DNA from: Acytostelium subglobosum LB1
Taxonomy: Eukaryota; Evosea; Eumycetozoa; Acytosteliales; Acytosteliaceae
Length of the DNA stretch: 64,000 bases
Direction: 5' to 3'
Assembly (NCBI RefSeq): GCF_000787575.1
Contig: NW_012236531.1
Span: 395,396-459,395 of the forward strand
The translations under genes were made by a program, and so were the position numbers. Positions 29,127 through 40,903 of the stretch are shown one piece after another. Every line of letters starts with the position of its first letter. The first letter of the stretch is position 1. The notes under the pieces were generated by a model. It was not told the DNA's origin and made no database searches. It was given only the letters and a program-made list of their open reading frames with translations.

Positions 29127-32100
29127 TTGATATATATATATTTGAGGGAAGGGAGATATCTGTATTGGATTGGATTTGGAATTGGTCAGTGATCTGTCTA
29201 TGTCTGGCGAGTGATCAACTATCATACATGAGTGATTGTGAGTTGGAATGGAATGGAATGGAAGAGGATATAGTATAGTTATAGCAAAACTGGAACAAGG
29301 TACAAAGATATCCTAGGAGTCAACAATTGTGTGAATGATGTCAACTTTAGATGTTTGTTTGTTCTAATTGATTGATTGACAGGAGGANTGAGGAGGATGG
29401 ACGGTGGAAGCGTTGTCTTCTAACATCCATGTGTGAGGTAGTGGTGGAGTGAGACAAAGGAAAGAGGGGAAGAGAGTGCAGTATTGATGGCATGGATCAT
29501 GGATCATGGATCATGGATGGATGGATGGATGGAATAGTGTCCAGGTGGTGTGTGATGGTGCGTGGGTTGGTGTTAGACATCCATCCATCCACATCCTCAC
29601 TTATGATACATGATGTATACGTGATCACAACAACAACAGCGCTGAATGGATGGATAGATGGAAGGAAGGAAGGATGGACAACAACAACTGTGAGTTGATT
29701 GATTGATTAGGGGAAATTTAAAAGCAGCAGCAACAACTCCAGTTTTCCTTATAGCTGTGTGCTGGCGCGCGAGCGCGCACCGCGTTCAAAGGAATGCGGG
29801 TAGAAGCGGGCGATGCTGGCAACGCGTGGACAAATGATAACATCTACACGAGATGTTACTCTTGTTTTAACAACAAGGTGTGTTGTGGAACAAGTGTATG
29901 ATCGATGAATGGCGGATCAATCTACAACACTCAACCATCCATCCATGTGTCCATCCATATTGTCGTGGTCGTCCGTCGGATAGATGTCTATCTTTACACA
30001 TCATCCAACAACATAAGTTGATTGAATGATTGATTGATTGAATGAATGATAGAGTGTGCGTGAACATTGATGTTGACACATGATGACTGTCACATTGATG
30101 CATGATGATGCATGATTATGATGATGATGATGATGACAGATGAACTGATGACTGACTGACTGACTGAATGACTGCTGTTGACTTGGTCGTGTGGTATCTA
30201 TGTATCGCCTTACCTTGTGATTGATCGTGTGACGGGGTGGATGAGTTGGTGGTTGGGACGGTGATGCGTGGGCCGGAGGGACTGATCAGCCAATCACCTT
30301 CACACAATTTGCCAAACCTCCTTCTTCTTCTTGAATTCCCCTGTTGTTGACTCTGCTTCCGCTGTTGCTACTGCTGTTGCTACTACTACTGCTATTCCCT
30401 CTACTACTATAGTTGCCAATTCAATGTTGTTGTCAACTTAGAATCTGTTGAAGTGTGTGGATACATATTGGTGTTAGCACAACAATCAGTAGTGATAGTG
30501 TCACTCTCAATATAGTTGTTTGATTGATTGGTTGGTTGATTGACTGTCATGAATATCCGTCATTACCCACACACACACACATATACACATACACTCACCC
30601 ACCTTATACATTATATGTATATATATAGATAAGATGATGATGATGTGGATACGTCGGACTCCAATGAGAGTGATGGATTATTGTGTCAATTATGTGTTTG
30701 TGTTCAACACACAGTGGATATTGATAAGTGGAATGTTTGTAGGACGTGGTTCAAGTTTGTGTTGTCAAGAGTGAGTTGTGTGTTCGTGTTAAAGTGTGTG
30801 TGCGTGGTCTTGGTCTGGATGAATGATCATGGTCCATCCCATCCATCCAAGGATATGATCAGAGGTCGACGTGTTATTATTAATCAATTTGGTGGGTCTG
30901 ATTGATTGATAGTGTAAGGGATATAATTATAACAACAACAACATTATAAATAATTAATAATATCCTATAGGATATTGGGAGAGAGTTAACTCGTGGCATA
31001 TAACCCTGGTCAATATGATTGATTGATTGATTGATTGATTGGATTGAGTTCGAATTATGGAACCTGCTGGAAGTGTCCTGCTGGAAGTGTCCCATATCCA
31101 ATGAAAGCGATAATTACTTGTGAATGACAATATTTAGCTTGATGACCAACTGTTGATTGATGGAGTGGATATAGATAATATTTGATTGATTGATGGTGAA
31201 AAAGATTATTGAATGGAATGGAATAATGATGATGTTGATGATGACGAACTATAATATAGCGCTGAACTGAACTGAACTTGATGAGGAACACAAACAACCA
31301 ACCAACAACAACGACACTACTAATTTCCAAATGCATTTGGACATGTAAACTCCTCACTCCATTGCAATATGCGTCGTCCACACATCATCAATAATGGTAA
31401 GTGATGAGCGAGTTTGATGTTGTTGGTGCCCAAAAACAGACGGCTATTGCAGGAATATACATGTCATTGTTGTTGACAAACAATGGTCACACTCATTGTG
31501 TTTGTACCTACAATGGATGATTGATTGAATGATTGATTGGTTGATTGATTGGCGGATCAACGTTGTTTGCTTATACTACGACTATCTATATTGGGGACAT
31601 GTCAATCAGTATATATAAATATATATTGTTATTATTATTGTTATTATGTGTTGACGTATAGTATATATGTATATATATGTGTGATGCGGGCAATGGGTAA
31701 CAGTGTCGCTGGAAATTGGGCTAAGAAAGAGTAAAGACGACACCTCTCTCTCTCTTTGTCTGTCGTCAGTGTGTGTGATCAGAGTGTGTGTGTGATCAGT
31801 TGTTTGTGCTAGAGTGTGTGATTGATTGATATGAATGAATGAAGGGTGTTGTTGTGAAGTTGGATTATGATGAACATTGATTGTATGTTCATAATCATTC
31901 TGAAGTAAGACATGGAAAAGGTATTGGAAAACTGTGTTGGCTGTGATGTGATGAATGAGTGAGCCTTGCAAAGTTGATGTAATTCAGGCCCATCCATAGA
32001 TGATCGGTGATTCATTGTGCAGGAGGACCAAATGTTGGATATCCAAGACAAACATAATGTAACCTGACCAGTCGGGGACAATGTGACTTGACTTGACATG

Positions 32101-33295
32101 ACATGATATGATATGATATGACTTGAGGCTTGACAATACCTTTGCTACTTGCTTCTTAATATGTGTTTGTATGAATACAATTGTGCTCTCTGTTGCGCTG
32201 ACCTACTATATATGTGTACTATACACGACGACGAATAGTCGATATGTTGTTCAAACATAACAGACGGACGAAGGTACCTCCTTGATTCATTCATCATTCA
32301 TTCAGTTCATTCATTCAGATCAAGGAGGAGGGAGGGTTGAGGAAAGAGAGAACTGATGAAGCGACCTTTGCAAAAAGGGCAGTGTATTGGACGGATGGAT
32401 GAACGGATGGGGACATCTGCCTGATTGAGATGGGTGGGATGGTGGGAGCCACGCCTAAACTCGTTGATGATGAGCTGACCCGTTCTGTTCCTAGCCCCAT
32501 TATCAGTATCAAAATCATTCCTTTTAATTAAAATCAAACATAGTAATCTTCCAACGACAATCTTGCTAGGCCTGTTTGATCAAATACACTCAAACGGAAA
32601 TTTCCATGGCCGATTATTTACATGAGATGTTCATACAAAGTGTGAATTACACATACAATCAAACATGACTTGTCGTGAATTGAAGTGTTGTGATGTGAAG
32701 CGAAGTGAAGTGGTGAGGTTATTGTTGATATTATTGCGGCTTCACCTGAGACCAATCATGAAGGTCTCTTGACTGACCGACAGACGACTGTTTCTTAACC
32801 ACAATTACATGTCGCAGTTGCATGGTGGCAATCGGGTCGTTCCCAGCTCGACCCGAACTTGAAAGATAGCGAGCGATACTTTGACAATGACAACAAACTC
32901 ATCAGTATCAATATCTTGCTTGATGTTGTTGTCCCGATAGACTTTCAAAGTTGTAACTAGCTGCTGTGATGTCGTATGACATGTCATCTGTAATGTTGTT
33001 GTTGTTTGTCTCTTCTATTTGTTGATTGGTTTGGCCTATCTACTTTTGTCAAGACATTGACTATTATTCAATTCAACAATCTATAGATTCGACATAACAT
33101 AGACTAGAATTAGGTCTTGTCTCTTGGCATTGACTGGTTGTTGTACTACAATAAAAGTGATTGAAATGATTGGCTCACACAAATAGAGATGGTGTGAAAA
33201 AAACGAACGAATCATTCAAAGGTTGTGCAATACACTTTAGTGAGGTCATTCACACTTAAATAACAAACAAATACACATACTTACATTTATATACA
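29127..33295. other. Gene-poor spacer of about 4.2 kb
   Basis: The largest gap in the window. It has many GATT, TGAA and GGAT repeats, TA-rich runs (31600-31680), CACA and GTGT tracts (30570-30600, 31770-31815) and GATGAT runs (30118-30140). A GC-rich islet at 29755-29830 stands out. Open frames up to about 120 codons are low-complexity and lack start context. A minus-strand frame at 32805-32987 (VYRDNNIKQDIDTDEFVVIV) looks slightly more protein-like and is preceded by TTACAG, but I cannot build a gene from it. One ambiguous base is at 29387. Confidence 0.55.
29755..29830. other. GC-rich islet with a strong inverted repeat
   Basis: Within AT-rich spacer, GCGCGC-GA-GCGCGC (29765-29778), bounded by GTGC (29759-29762) and GCAC (29777-29780), forms a compact self-complementary motif followed by GCGGGTAGAAGCGGGCGATG. 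It resembles neither a tRNA nor a snRNA that I know. It lies about 640 bp upstream of the TENT5 start. Confidence 0.4.
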
Positions 33296-34321
33296 ATGTC
33301 TAGACCAGAGCATATAGCAGCCCCGGAAATAGTATGTTGAACTTAGATCACAAAGAATGAGTAAACATACTTACCAACAATCAATCAATCAATCAATCAC
33401 ATCACATAGTTCTACGATGAGACAGAGTCTCGAAAGTACTCTTCAAAGTATGTGTCAATCGTATTAGTATCTTAGAACGATCATACAGAGATCAAACGAA
33501 CAAGATCACTCACTCACTCATTCGAATATGCGATATTATATGAATGTAGCTCACGTATTATAGAGATTCAATCTGTGATGGCTGAGAGAGCCTATGAGCT
33601 CCTCGCTATTCCAGAGGATAAGACAGGTCTTTTGTTATTGGATATTGGATGTGGATCAGGTATAAGTGGCGACGTTGTCACTGATCACGGTCACGAATGG
33701 ATTGGTTGTGATATTTCAAAGGACATGCTGGATGTGTCGGTGGAGCGCGAGGTCGAAGGTGATGTAATCCTGCGCGATATGGGCCAAGGCCTGCCATTCC
33801 GTCCTGGTTCATTCGACGGCGCCATCAGTATCTCAGCCGTACAATGGCTGTGCAATGCAGAAAAGTCACATCACAACCCCAGGAAGAGACTGCAGGTCTT
33901 CTTCCAGTCACTGTTCAGCGTTCTGACCCGTGGTGGCAAAGCCATCCTGCAGTTCTACCCAGAGAATGCCGCACAGATCGAGATGATCACATCGGCAGCG
34001 ATGCGCTGTGGTTTCACTGGAGGTCTGCTCATCGACTTCCCCAACTCTACAAAGGCCAAGAAGTACTTCTTGGTTCTGTTCACTGGCGCCAATGCCAGCA
34101 TGCCCCAAGCCAAGGGTGTTGGCGGCGAGATCGAGGAGGAGAGCGGCGGTGTCAAGTATGTAAATAGAAAGAGCGAACATAGACGTGGCGGAAAACGCGG
34201 CGGTTTGAAAGTCAAGACGAAAGAGTGGATCAAGGGCAAGAAGGACAGACAGAGGCATCAAGGCAAGGAGGTCAAGGCTGACTCTGTTTACACAGGACGT
34301 AAGAGAGGTCCAAGGTTCTAA
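33296..34321 (+). CDS. bud23: 18S rRNA (guanine-N7)-methyltransferase BUD23/WBSCR22 (281 aa)
   Basis: Three exons: 33296-33331, 33410-33447 and 33550-34321. The spliced product has 281 residues, the same length as human BUD23, and aligns from end to end: RPEHIAAPEIFYDETESRKY against [38 protein letters not shown], the SAM motif LLLLDIGCGSGISG (about residues 52-64), RDMGQGLPFRPGSFDGAISI, AVQWLCNA, LQFYPEN and the basic tail RHQGKEVKADSVYTGRKRGP. The enzyme, with TRMT112, methylates G1639 (human numbering) of 18S rRNA in the nucleolus and is needed for 40S maturation. The short exon 2 is set by the match to human [15 protein letters not shown]. This is one of the most secure calls in the window. 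Confidence 0.95.
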
Positions 34322-36936
34322 CGATTCTTTGGATCACACTGCAATAAACGCCAACAAACTGGATACGGGTGTATTCGTATCTCTTTCTATTCCAATCAAT
34401 CAATCAATCAATCATTTTGATCTGACGGGATTGTTGGATATTGGGCGGTAATCATCAGATTGATCTGATGTTGGAGATGGAATCAGTTTGAGATGCCGGC
34501 CCAACCTTCAATTGCTCACAAGGCATTCATTCTTTTGCTTTCATAGGTGGTTGTTTCTTCACAGGACGATAACTTCGAACAACTTTGGATGATTGTTTGT
34601 GGGGTTCATTCATTTGCCCATAAGGACCTCCTTGATTGGGCACGATTTTGGGGGTTGAGCCAAAGGAGTACCCTGTGAGGGACCAAGGCCCTGGTCCACT
34701 GGTTCGAAAAAATATCAATAAATCGAACAAATTGATGTCTTTGGACAGTTGAATGGTGGAGGCAGGTGAGAGGCATGAATGAAACTACAATGGACAAAAG
34801 ATATTTTCTTAAATTGAAGTTGTAGTCATAGTAGTTACATAAGTAATAATAATAGTAGTAAATTGAAGTTGTAGTAATTGTAGGTAGTAGTTGTAATAAT
34901 AACAGTAATAGCATCAGAACAGAACAGTAAGTTACCTACCCCACCAGCTCACATACATCAATTCGTCAGACAATCCATCAATCACACACCCTGGGGTGTG
35001 TGTGAGTGAATGTCAATCAATGTGTGAATGATTATGAGGATGATGGATGGCGGCATTTAATGGAAAGACACACTACGACAACAAGTGATTACCATTTCTG
35101 GTCATTTACATTGACTGCTCGTTGCTTCTTGCCTGGTGGTGTTGTGTTGTCTAGAAGCAAGTCGATATTACTTCAGTCCATCTCCAAAGACAGACACTCC
35201 TGGGAGCATCAACCTGCCACACTCACATCACAACACATAACACATAACAACACAAGCTGAAGTAGCATGTCTTAGACAAGGAAGGCGATGGATTGTGTAC
35301 ACATCATCCCCGTCTATTCATTCATTCATTGATTGATCATATAAATAGAACAAAACACACATAACATTATTTGTTGTTGTCCACTTTAGTCCAATCACAC
35401 GACTCCATCATCAGTCCACCATCCAAGTTTGCTAACTAGATACCCTCTCTCTAAGACTCCCATCATCATCCATCCAGCCACCATCCAATAATAGGTGATT
35501 CAATCAAATTATTGATTAAAAGAACAGGAATCAAACAGTCATTATTATAGGTATGTCAAATGTGTATATGATTGGATGTATATGATTGGATTGGATTGGC
35601 AATGAATGAAAGGTCAAGCCCCTCACTCAACCTCAGAGGAAATTACTAAGGACCGCACAGATCCAAACCTCCTGGATCCTCAATCAAACAATCAATCACA
35701 ACACTTTATCTCCATTTTCAACAACAACTACTACAACAACTACAACTAGTTAGTTGATGTCAATCTTGCATGTCTTGGGATCATTGCCATACATAGTTGT
35801 CAACAACCCAAAAATAGGTGTAAACTCTATCTCTTTGTCTGATTGATTGATGTGATGGATGGACAGATATGAAGCAGAAAGTGTGATCACTCATTCACTC
35901 ATTGTTGTTGTTCACGTGTCATTGCACATGTGACACACATAGCACACAACCTTTTAACCACCGACACACCCTGCTACTCCCTGACAATCAACTTCCCACA
36001 CTTGTGGGCGATCCGTTTGATCAGGGTCAGACCCTCACCAATCACAACCACACTCATACACACACGAACAACCAATCGTCCACGCCATATGATGGAAACC
36101 AACACACACAAGTGTTGTTGTATCTATATTTACAAGCACCAACTGAACTGTCGACCTCGTTGGTATCTCTATCATTGCCAAGACCAATGGAATGAGCGAA
36201 TCCATCCAGGCATCATCATTGCCCAAGGCATCGACATCACATGTGTTCACATTATGTTACCTTACCCTACCCTACCGATTCAATTCAATTATTTACAACT
36301 ACTACTACTATTACTATTATTACAACAAATACATTAGTTGGATATTAATAACATCTCTACTATCCTCATCCCTTTTCCCAACATACACAATAATCACATC
36401 ATCCAATTAATCTGATCAACGATCTTTAATATCAATCTATTATTTATTTGTCAACCTACCCATATCGATATAAATATCACAATCACACTCAATCATTCAT
36501 TCCATTCTCTTCACTTTAGTGCACTGAACCAATCAATCAATCACTCGACCCCTCACCCCACCACCTTCACACTACACCCCCTCTCACCTTTGATTGATTG
36601 ATCAATTGATTGAATGAGAGTGATACACGTTTTTTCAGTTAACTATCAACAATCGAGAGCACCTGCCAATTAGCACCCCTCCCCATCCTAGCACCACCCA
36701 AGCATCCATCTTGGCAAGGATACCATACCCTATCCTATCAACCTCATTCATTGCCTTTGGGACCGATCACCTGTCACTTCACCTCCACTCCATTCCTTCC
36801 ATTCATTCATTCATTCTTTCAAATTGATTGCCGCTCAAACATTCAATCAATCACAATCAATCATTATTTCCACACTTCCTCCAACTACAACTACGCGCCA
36901 ATCCAATCCAATACCAATCCAATCCAATTCAATACC
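34322..36936. other. Intergenic region of about 2.6 kb
   Basis: The minus strand from about 34780 to 34527 has a 70- to 80-codon open stretch (DINLFDLLIFFRTSGPGPWS, then GYSFGSTPKIVPNQGGPYGQ, ending PPMKAKE) that could be a last exon after a TTGTAG acceptor near 34795, but no first exon is evident. Elsewhere I see TTGATTGA and CACA repeats and short frames of no clear meaning. The last 450 bp before 36937 is pyrimidine-rich and AT-rich, probably the promoter and leader of the next gene. Confidence 0.4.
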
Positions 36937-39156
36937 ATGCAACCATCCGGATGCAGTTCATCAATAGCTAACAACTCCAACAGTAACTTCAGAAGCAACA
37001 ATAATAACGGTTCAAAGTTAACATTGGGATCACCTTGCTCATCACCAGCAAGCCTATTTGGAATCAATCAATATAGTACTACTAGTAGTAACATAGTCAC
37101 TGCCAGTGGCAATAGCAATAGCAACAACATCAGTGGCAGCTTGGAAATGAATAGTGTACTTCATAAACTGGACATCAGGAGACCGAGCATCGCATCGGCT
37201 TCATTATCATCACTGGACGACATGTCAGGACCAAATGGCGCCGACTCTGCCGACCACCCCACTCATACATCATCTGGCAACAGCTCATCAATGAACAACA
37301 ATGGCAGCAACACACGCGTCGCCGACGAGATCGACGTCGTGATCATTGGAGACGAGAACAAGGCCCGTTTCATCACACGCTTCCTAAACAACGGCATCCA
37401 GCTGGATCCAACAATAGACGTGCCCTGTCGCCGTCCCGTCATGATCAAGAGTGGCACATACAACGTCAACATCCATACAAACGTCGGCCAGGAGGAGTTC
37501 TGGGGCATCAACGACATGTACAATCGCCAGGGCCACGGCTTCATCTTTGTCTACAACGTCAACTCGCGTGAATCATTCAACATGTTCCTGCAGCTGCGCG
37601 AGAAGATCCTCTTTGACAAGGGCACCGAGAACGTGTTAATGTCGCTGGTCGGCTACGGCGAGCATGAGATCGACCGCGAGACTGGCGAGCGTCGCCAGCG
37701 CGAGGTGCCCTTTGCCGAGGCCAAACGTCTGGCCGACCTCTACTCATATCCAATCAAAGAGATCCCTCACTTTGGCGTCGAGTCTGAGCAGCACATCAAC
37801 GCCTGCGTCTCGGACCTGCTGCATCGCATCACACACTTCCACACGGGCGCTTCGTCGTCTAGCACCGGCTCGTCGGCACATCACGCTGGCGCCCAAGGCG
37901 CAGCGGGCGGCAAGGGAGGCGCCACTCCACAATCACACAACTCGGCCGAGATCGTTGTGCTGGGCGACCTGTTTGTCGGCAAGACGCAGTTCATCCAGCG
38001 CTGCGTAGCCAGCCCATTCTCCAACAGCTATCGCGAGACCACCGAGTGGACCAAGACCGTGATCCAGTCACAGATGAACGACGTGCGCTACTTCCTCAAG
38101 ATGACAGACACACGTGGTCTCTTTGCCGAGGAGGGTCTGACGCGCGAGCGTCTCCTCTCATCACAGGCCTTCATCTTTATGTACAGCATCACCTCGCGCA
38201 ACAGCTTCACCTGTCTGGACGCACTGCGCAAGAAGGTCATGGCATGCAAGTCAGAGTCGCGCCACATCCCCTGCATCCTGATCGGCAACAAGTCGGATTG
38301 TTTGACGCTGGCACGCCAGGTGACCACAGGCGAGGGCGAGGAGCTTGCCAAGCGCTGGGGCTGCCCATTCTTTGAGCTGTCGATGCGCTCCAGCGACGAC
38401 GAGGACGTGCTCAAGAGCATCTCACACTTGCTGCTTGAGCTTCAGAAGAACAGTTTGAACAACATTGACGTGGGCGAGTTCAAGAAGGAGGGCTACTTGA
38501 TGAAGGAGGGCAAGAAGCTCAAGTCCATGACCAAGTACTACTTCCGTATCAAGCGCGGCTCACTACAATACTGCAAGAATCAATCATCGGCGACAAAGAA
38601 CAACAAGACCATTGAATTGGCTGACTCTGTGCATGTGCAGGCGCAACCACACAACGAGAAGAAAGGCGAGTATCCATTCTCACTGCTCGTCGATGGCAAG
38701 CAGATCGTGCTGGTTGCGGCCAGCGAGTCGGAGCGCGACCAATGGATCACGGCCATCAAGGTCAACTGCTATGTTAACGAGTTCCTGACCGGTCTGCTGG
38801 ACGACGTGCTGACGACGATGGTCGGCGAGATTGCCCACCAGTCACTGGCGCAGCTGCATAAGCGAAGCGACTCGAACAAGTCCTTCTCGTCAATGTCATC
38901 CATATCCTCGCCAACCGAGGGCTCTTCCGTCTCCACCTCATACCTGTCGTCATCATCATCCTACTTGTCCGATCTGTCGTCATCGTTTGGCGCTGGCGAA
39001 TCGCCTGGCGTCTACTCACCCTCGATTGGTAGCAGTACAGATGGCATCAGCACTGGAGGCGGCACTGGCGGCATGGTCGTTGGCTCTGGAAGTGGGAGTC
39101 CAAGTCCACTGAAACGCAACATACTTCAGAGATCGACCAGCTTTAAGAAGCACTGA
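36937..39156 (+). CDS. Degenerate GTPase/Ras-like GTPase/PH-domain protein (739 aa)
   Basis: Single exon; I chose the ATG giving MQPSGCSSSIANNSNSN, since the frame upstream is a low-complexity leader. After 130 Asn/Ser-rich residues comes a first small-GTPase-like domain (about 131-300): IDVVIIGDENKARFITRFL has lost the GxxxxGK[ST] P-loop, yet NVGQEEFW keeps a switch-like element. A second domain (about 335-500) has an intact P-loop, VVLGDLFVGKTQFIQ, NKSD (G4) in ILIGNKSDCL, and DTRG in place of the usual DTAG. Then a PH domain (about 514-612): KEGYLMKEGKKLKSMTKYYF to DQWITAIK. The C-terminus is Ser-rich. PH domains bind membrane phosphoinositides, so this protein may act in signalling at the membrane. 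The first domain would be a pseudoGTPase. Confidence 0.85.
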   Translation: MQPSGCSSSIANNSNSNFRSNNNNGSKLTLGSPCSSPASLFGINQYSTTSSNIVTASGNSNSNNISGSLEMNSVLHKLDIRRPSIASASLSSLDDMSGPNGADSADHPTHTSSGNSSSMNNNGSNTRVADEIDVVIIGDENKARFITRFLNNGIQLDPTIDVPCRRPVMIKSGTYNVNIHTNVGQEEFWGINDMYNRQGHGFIFVYNVNSRESFNMFLQLREKILFDKGTENVLMSLVGYGEHEIDRETGERRQREVPFAEAKRLADLYSYPIKEIPHFGVESEQHINACVSDLLHRITHFHTGASSSSTGSSAHHAGAQGAAGGKGGATPQSHNSAEIVVLGDLFVGKTQFIQRCVASPFSNSYRETTEWTKTVIQSQMNDVRYFLKMTDTRGLFAEEGLTRERLLSSQAFIFMYSITSRNSFTCLDALRKKVMACKSESRHIPCILIGNKSDCLTLARQVTTGEGEELAKRWGCPFFELSMRSSDDEDVLKSISHLLLELQKNSLNNIDVGEFKKEGYLMKEGKKLKSMTKYYFRIKRGSLQYCKNQSSATKNNKTIELADSVHVQAQPHNEKKGEYPFSLLVDGKQIVLVAASESERDQWITAIKVNCYVNEFLTGLLDDVLTTMVGEIAHQSLAQLHKRSDSNKSFSSMSSISSPTEGSSVSTSYLSSSSSYLSDLSSSFGAGESPGVYSPSIGSSTDGISTGGGTGGMVVGSGSGSPSPLKRNILQRSTSFKKH

Positions 39157-39434
39157 TCAGTCTGATTGATCAATCCATCCATCAACTCACACATCTATAT
39201 AACTACGCGAACGCACGAACAATGTATATAACCTGTTGAATAAACTAATGATCATCGATCAATCAGCATATCCCAATGCTGATTGAGATATATATAACCT
39301 CCAATCCATCAGATTGATTAAGTTGATCGCAGCCAGAGTGATGATGTGATATGATATGTTGTCGCGTATGTATTTAATGCCTATCTTTACAACCAACTAC
39401 TTTTGGTCCCATGTATCCTTGATCCTTGATCCTC

Positions 39435-40453
39435 TTACATTCCATATCTTGTCTTGCATCGATCAAATGCTTCTTCAGCATTGACCTGTGAGGCAACCCA
39501 TGGATGCTTTGGTGCACTTGTCTTGAGTTGGCTGTAATGAATGAATGAGTCAGTTAGTCATGTTCATCATGATCAGATTGATATTGATTGATCAAACATA
39601 CTTTAGGTATCTGTTGGTGACTTCTGATTGCTTCTTCATGTGCATGTGACAGACGATGAGGTTGGCCAGAGTGTCGGCATCCTTTGGATTCTTCTCCAGT
39701 GACAGCAACAACAGGTTCTCAGCCTTCTCGAACCTCTTTAGTAGGATCTCACATGTGGCACGACCATTCAACAACATAGATGTTGGGCCATACTTTTCCG
39801 AGAGCTCCTCGTACACTGACAATGCCTCCTTGATCTTGTCATCGCCCTGAGTGATTGCGATCCAGGCGTGAGCCAGTTGCGATGGTGTGGCATCAATGTC
39901 CAGCTTCTTCATATCCGAATAGCGCTTCTCAGCCAAGTCCAATCGGTCGATCTTCAAATATACCTGTATCTGAAGTGCAATGCTGTACATCCACAACGCG
40001 TCAGTTATGTGAGTTGATGCAAGTCGCGACTTGAGGATGGGCTACGACATACCATTCGAGTGAGTCTGACTTGTTCAAGACACGAAGAGCCTCCTCAAAG
40101 TTGCCCTCAGAGTAGTAGATGGTGGCAGCGATCACTTGGAGCTGTGCGCTGGTCTGGAGCAGTCCGTCGATGATCCACTGCTTGACAGTGGCAAGCACAA
40201 TGTCTGCGTTGCTGGTTGGCGACTGCAGGTAGGCGGCCAAAGTGCGCACAGCCTGCAGTGGTCTGTTCTGCTCACTGTCCTTTATCTCTCGCAATACAAG
40301 ATCGCAATCGCCCAATGCAGCATAAGCTCTGTACAGATAAAAGTCAGCATCTGCCTTATTACGCAGTTGCTTTGCTCTTTTGTTGACCTCGTTGATCACT
40401 GCCTGGTAGTTTGCCAAGTAGAAGTAGTTCTTAATCTCGTATAACTCATCCAT
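39435..40453 (-). CDS. copE: Coatomer subunit epsilon (292 aa)
   Basis: Three exons: 40453-40053, 39982-39602 and 39531-39435, all GT-AG with the frame kept. The protein has tetratricopeptide-like helical repeats along its length and matches human COPE: KNYFYLANYQAVINE, FYLYRAYAALGDCDLVL, NKSDSLECIALQIQVYLKID against DASDSLECTAMTVQILLKLD, RLDLAEKRYSDMKKLDIDAT, TLANLIVCHMHMKKQSEVTN against TLVNLIVLSQHLGKPPEVTN, and HPWVASQVNAEEAFDR near the end. The SLEC junction fixes the first splice site. Epsilon-COP stabilises alpha-COP in the COPI coat that carries Golgi-to-ER traffic. Length fits the family (about 300). Confidence 0.95.
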
Positions 40454-40714
40454 TATAATGTATATGTATATGTAAATGTTGTTGTTATTACTTGTGAATC
40501 ATCAAATGAATGATTTGAACATGAATGAAACACTTTGATGATCATCACCCCACTCAACAAATTGATCAAAAGTGGGTGCCAGCTCAGTCTTTGCCAAGTC
40601 AGAAAAACAAGTCATGTATGATTATGGTATGTACATAGGCTGTCAATCATTGATCAACCTTAATTTATTTACAATTGGTCGGTTCCAGTTAATATAAATA
40701 TATTATTATAATGC

Positions 40715-40903
40715 TTAATGGGATAGATCCAGATATTGTGGACCGACGGCAAATGTCTTGGGCTGGTACCAAAGTCCATTGGCAGTATTGTTTGATGTTT
40801 GGCCAACAACAACTTGATTGATTCCAGAAGATGTAATGATTGATTGGATATTGGATGATGATGATGATGACATGGTCAACTTGGAGATATTCTTGAACAA
40901 CAT
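40715..40903 (-). CDS. Small Ser-rich protein (62 aa)
   Basis: A short frame opening MLFKNISKLTMSSSSSSNIQ and ending NGLWYQPKTFAVGPQYLDLS plus H. The upstream side is AT-rich with TAG repeats and a likely leader. The N-terminus recalls the many small Ser-rich proteins of dictyostelids (HssA/B-like and related), but the Gly-rich tail of those families is missing. Real gene status is uncertain; composition and a plausible start are the only support. Confidence 0.4.
   Translation of the reverse strand: MLFKNISKLTMSSSSSSNIQSIITSSGINQVVVGQTSNNTANGLWYQPKTFAVGPQYLDLSH

Noticed and set aside
30645-30905. 86-codon plus-strand frame
   Set aside because: Low-complexity Val/Cys composition from GTGT repeats, with no domain or splice partner.
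34680-34720. GGTTCGAA, resembling a tRNA B box
   Set aside because: No matching A box or acceptor and anticodon stems nearby. I found no convincing tRNA in the window.
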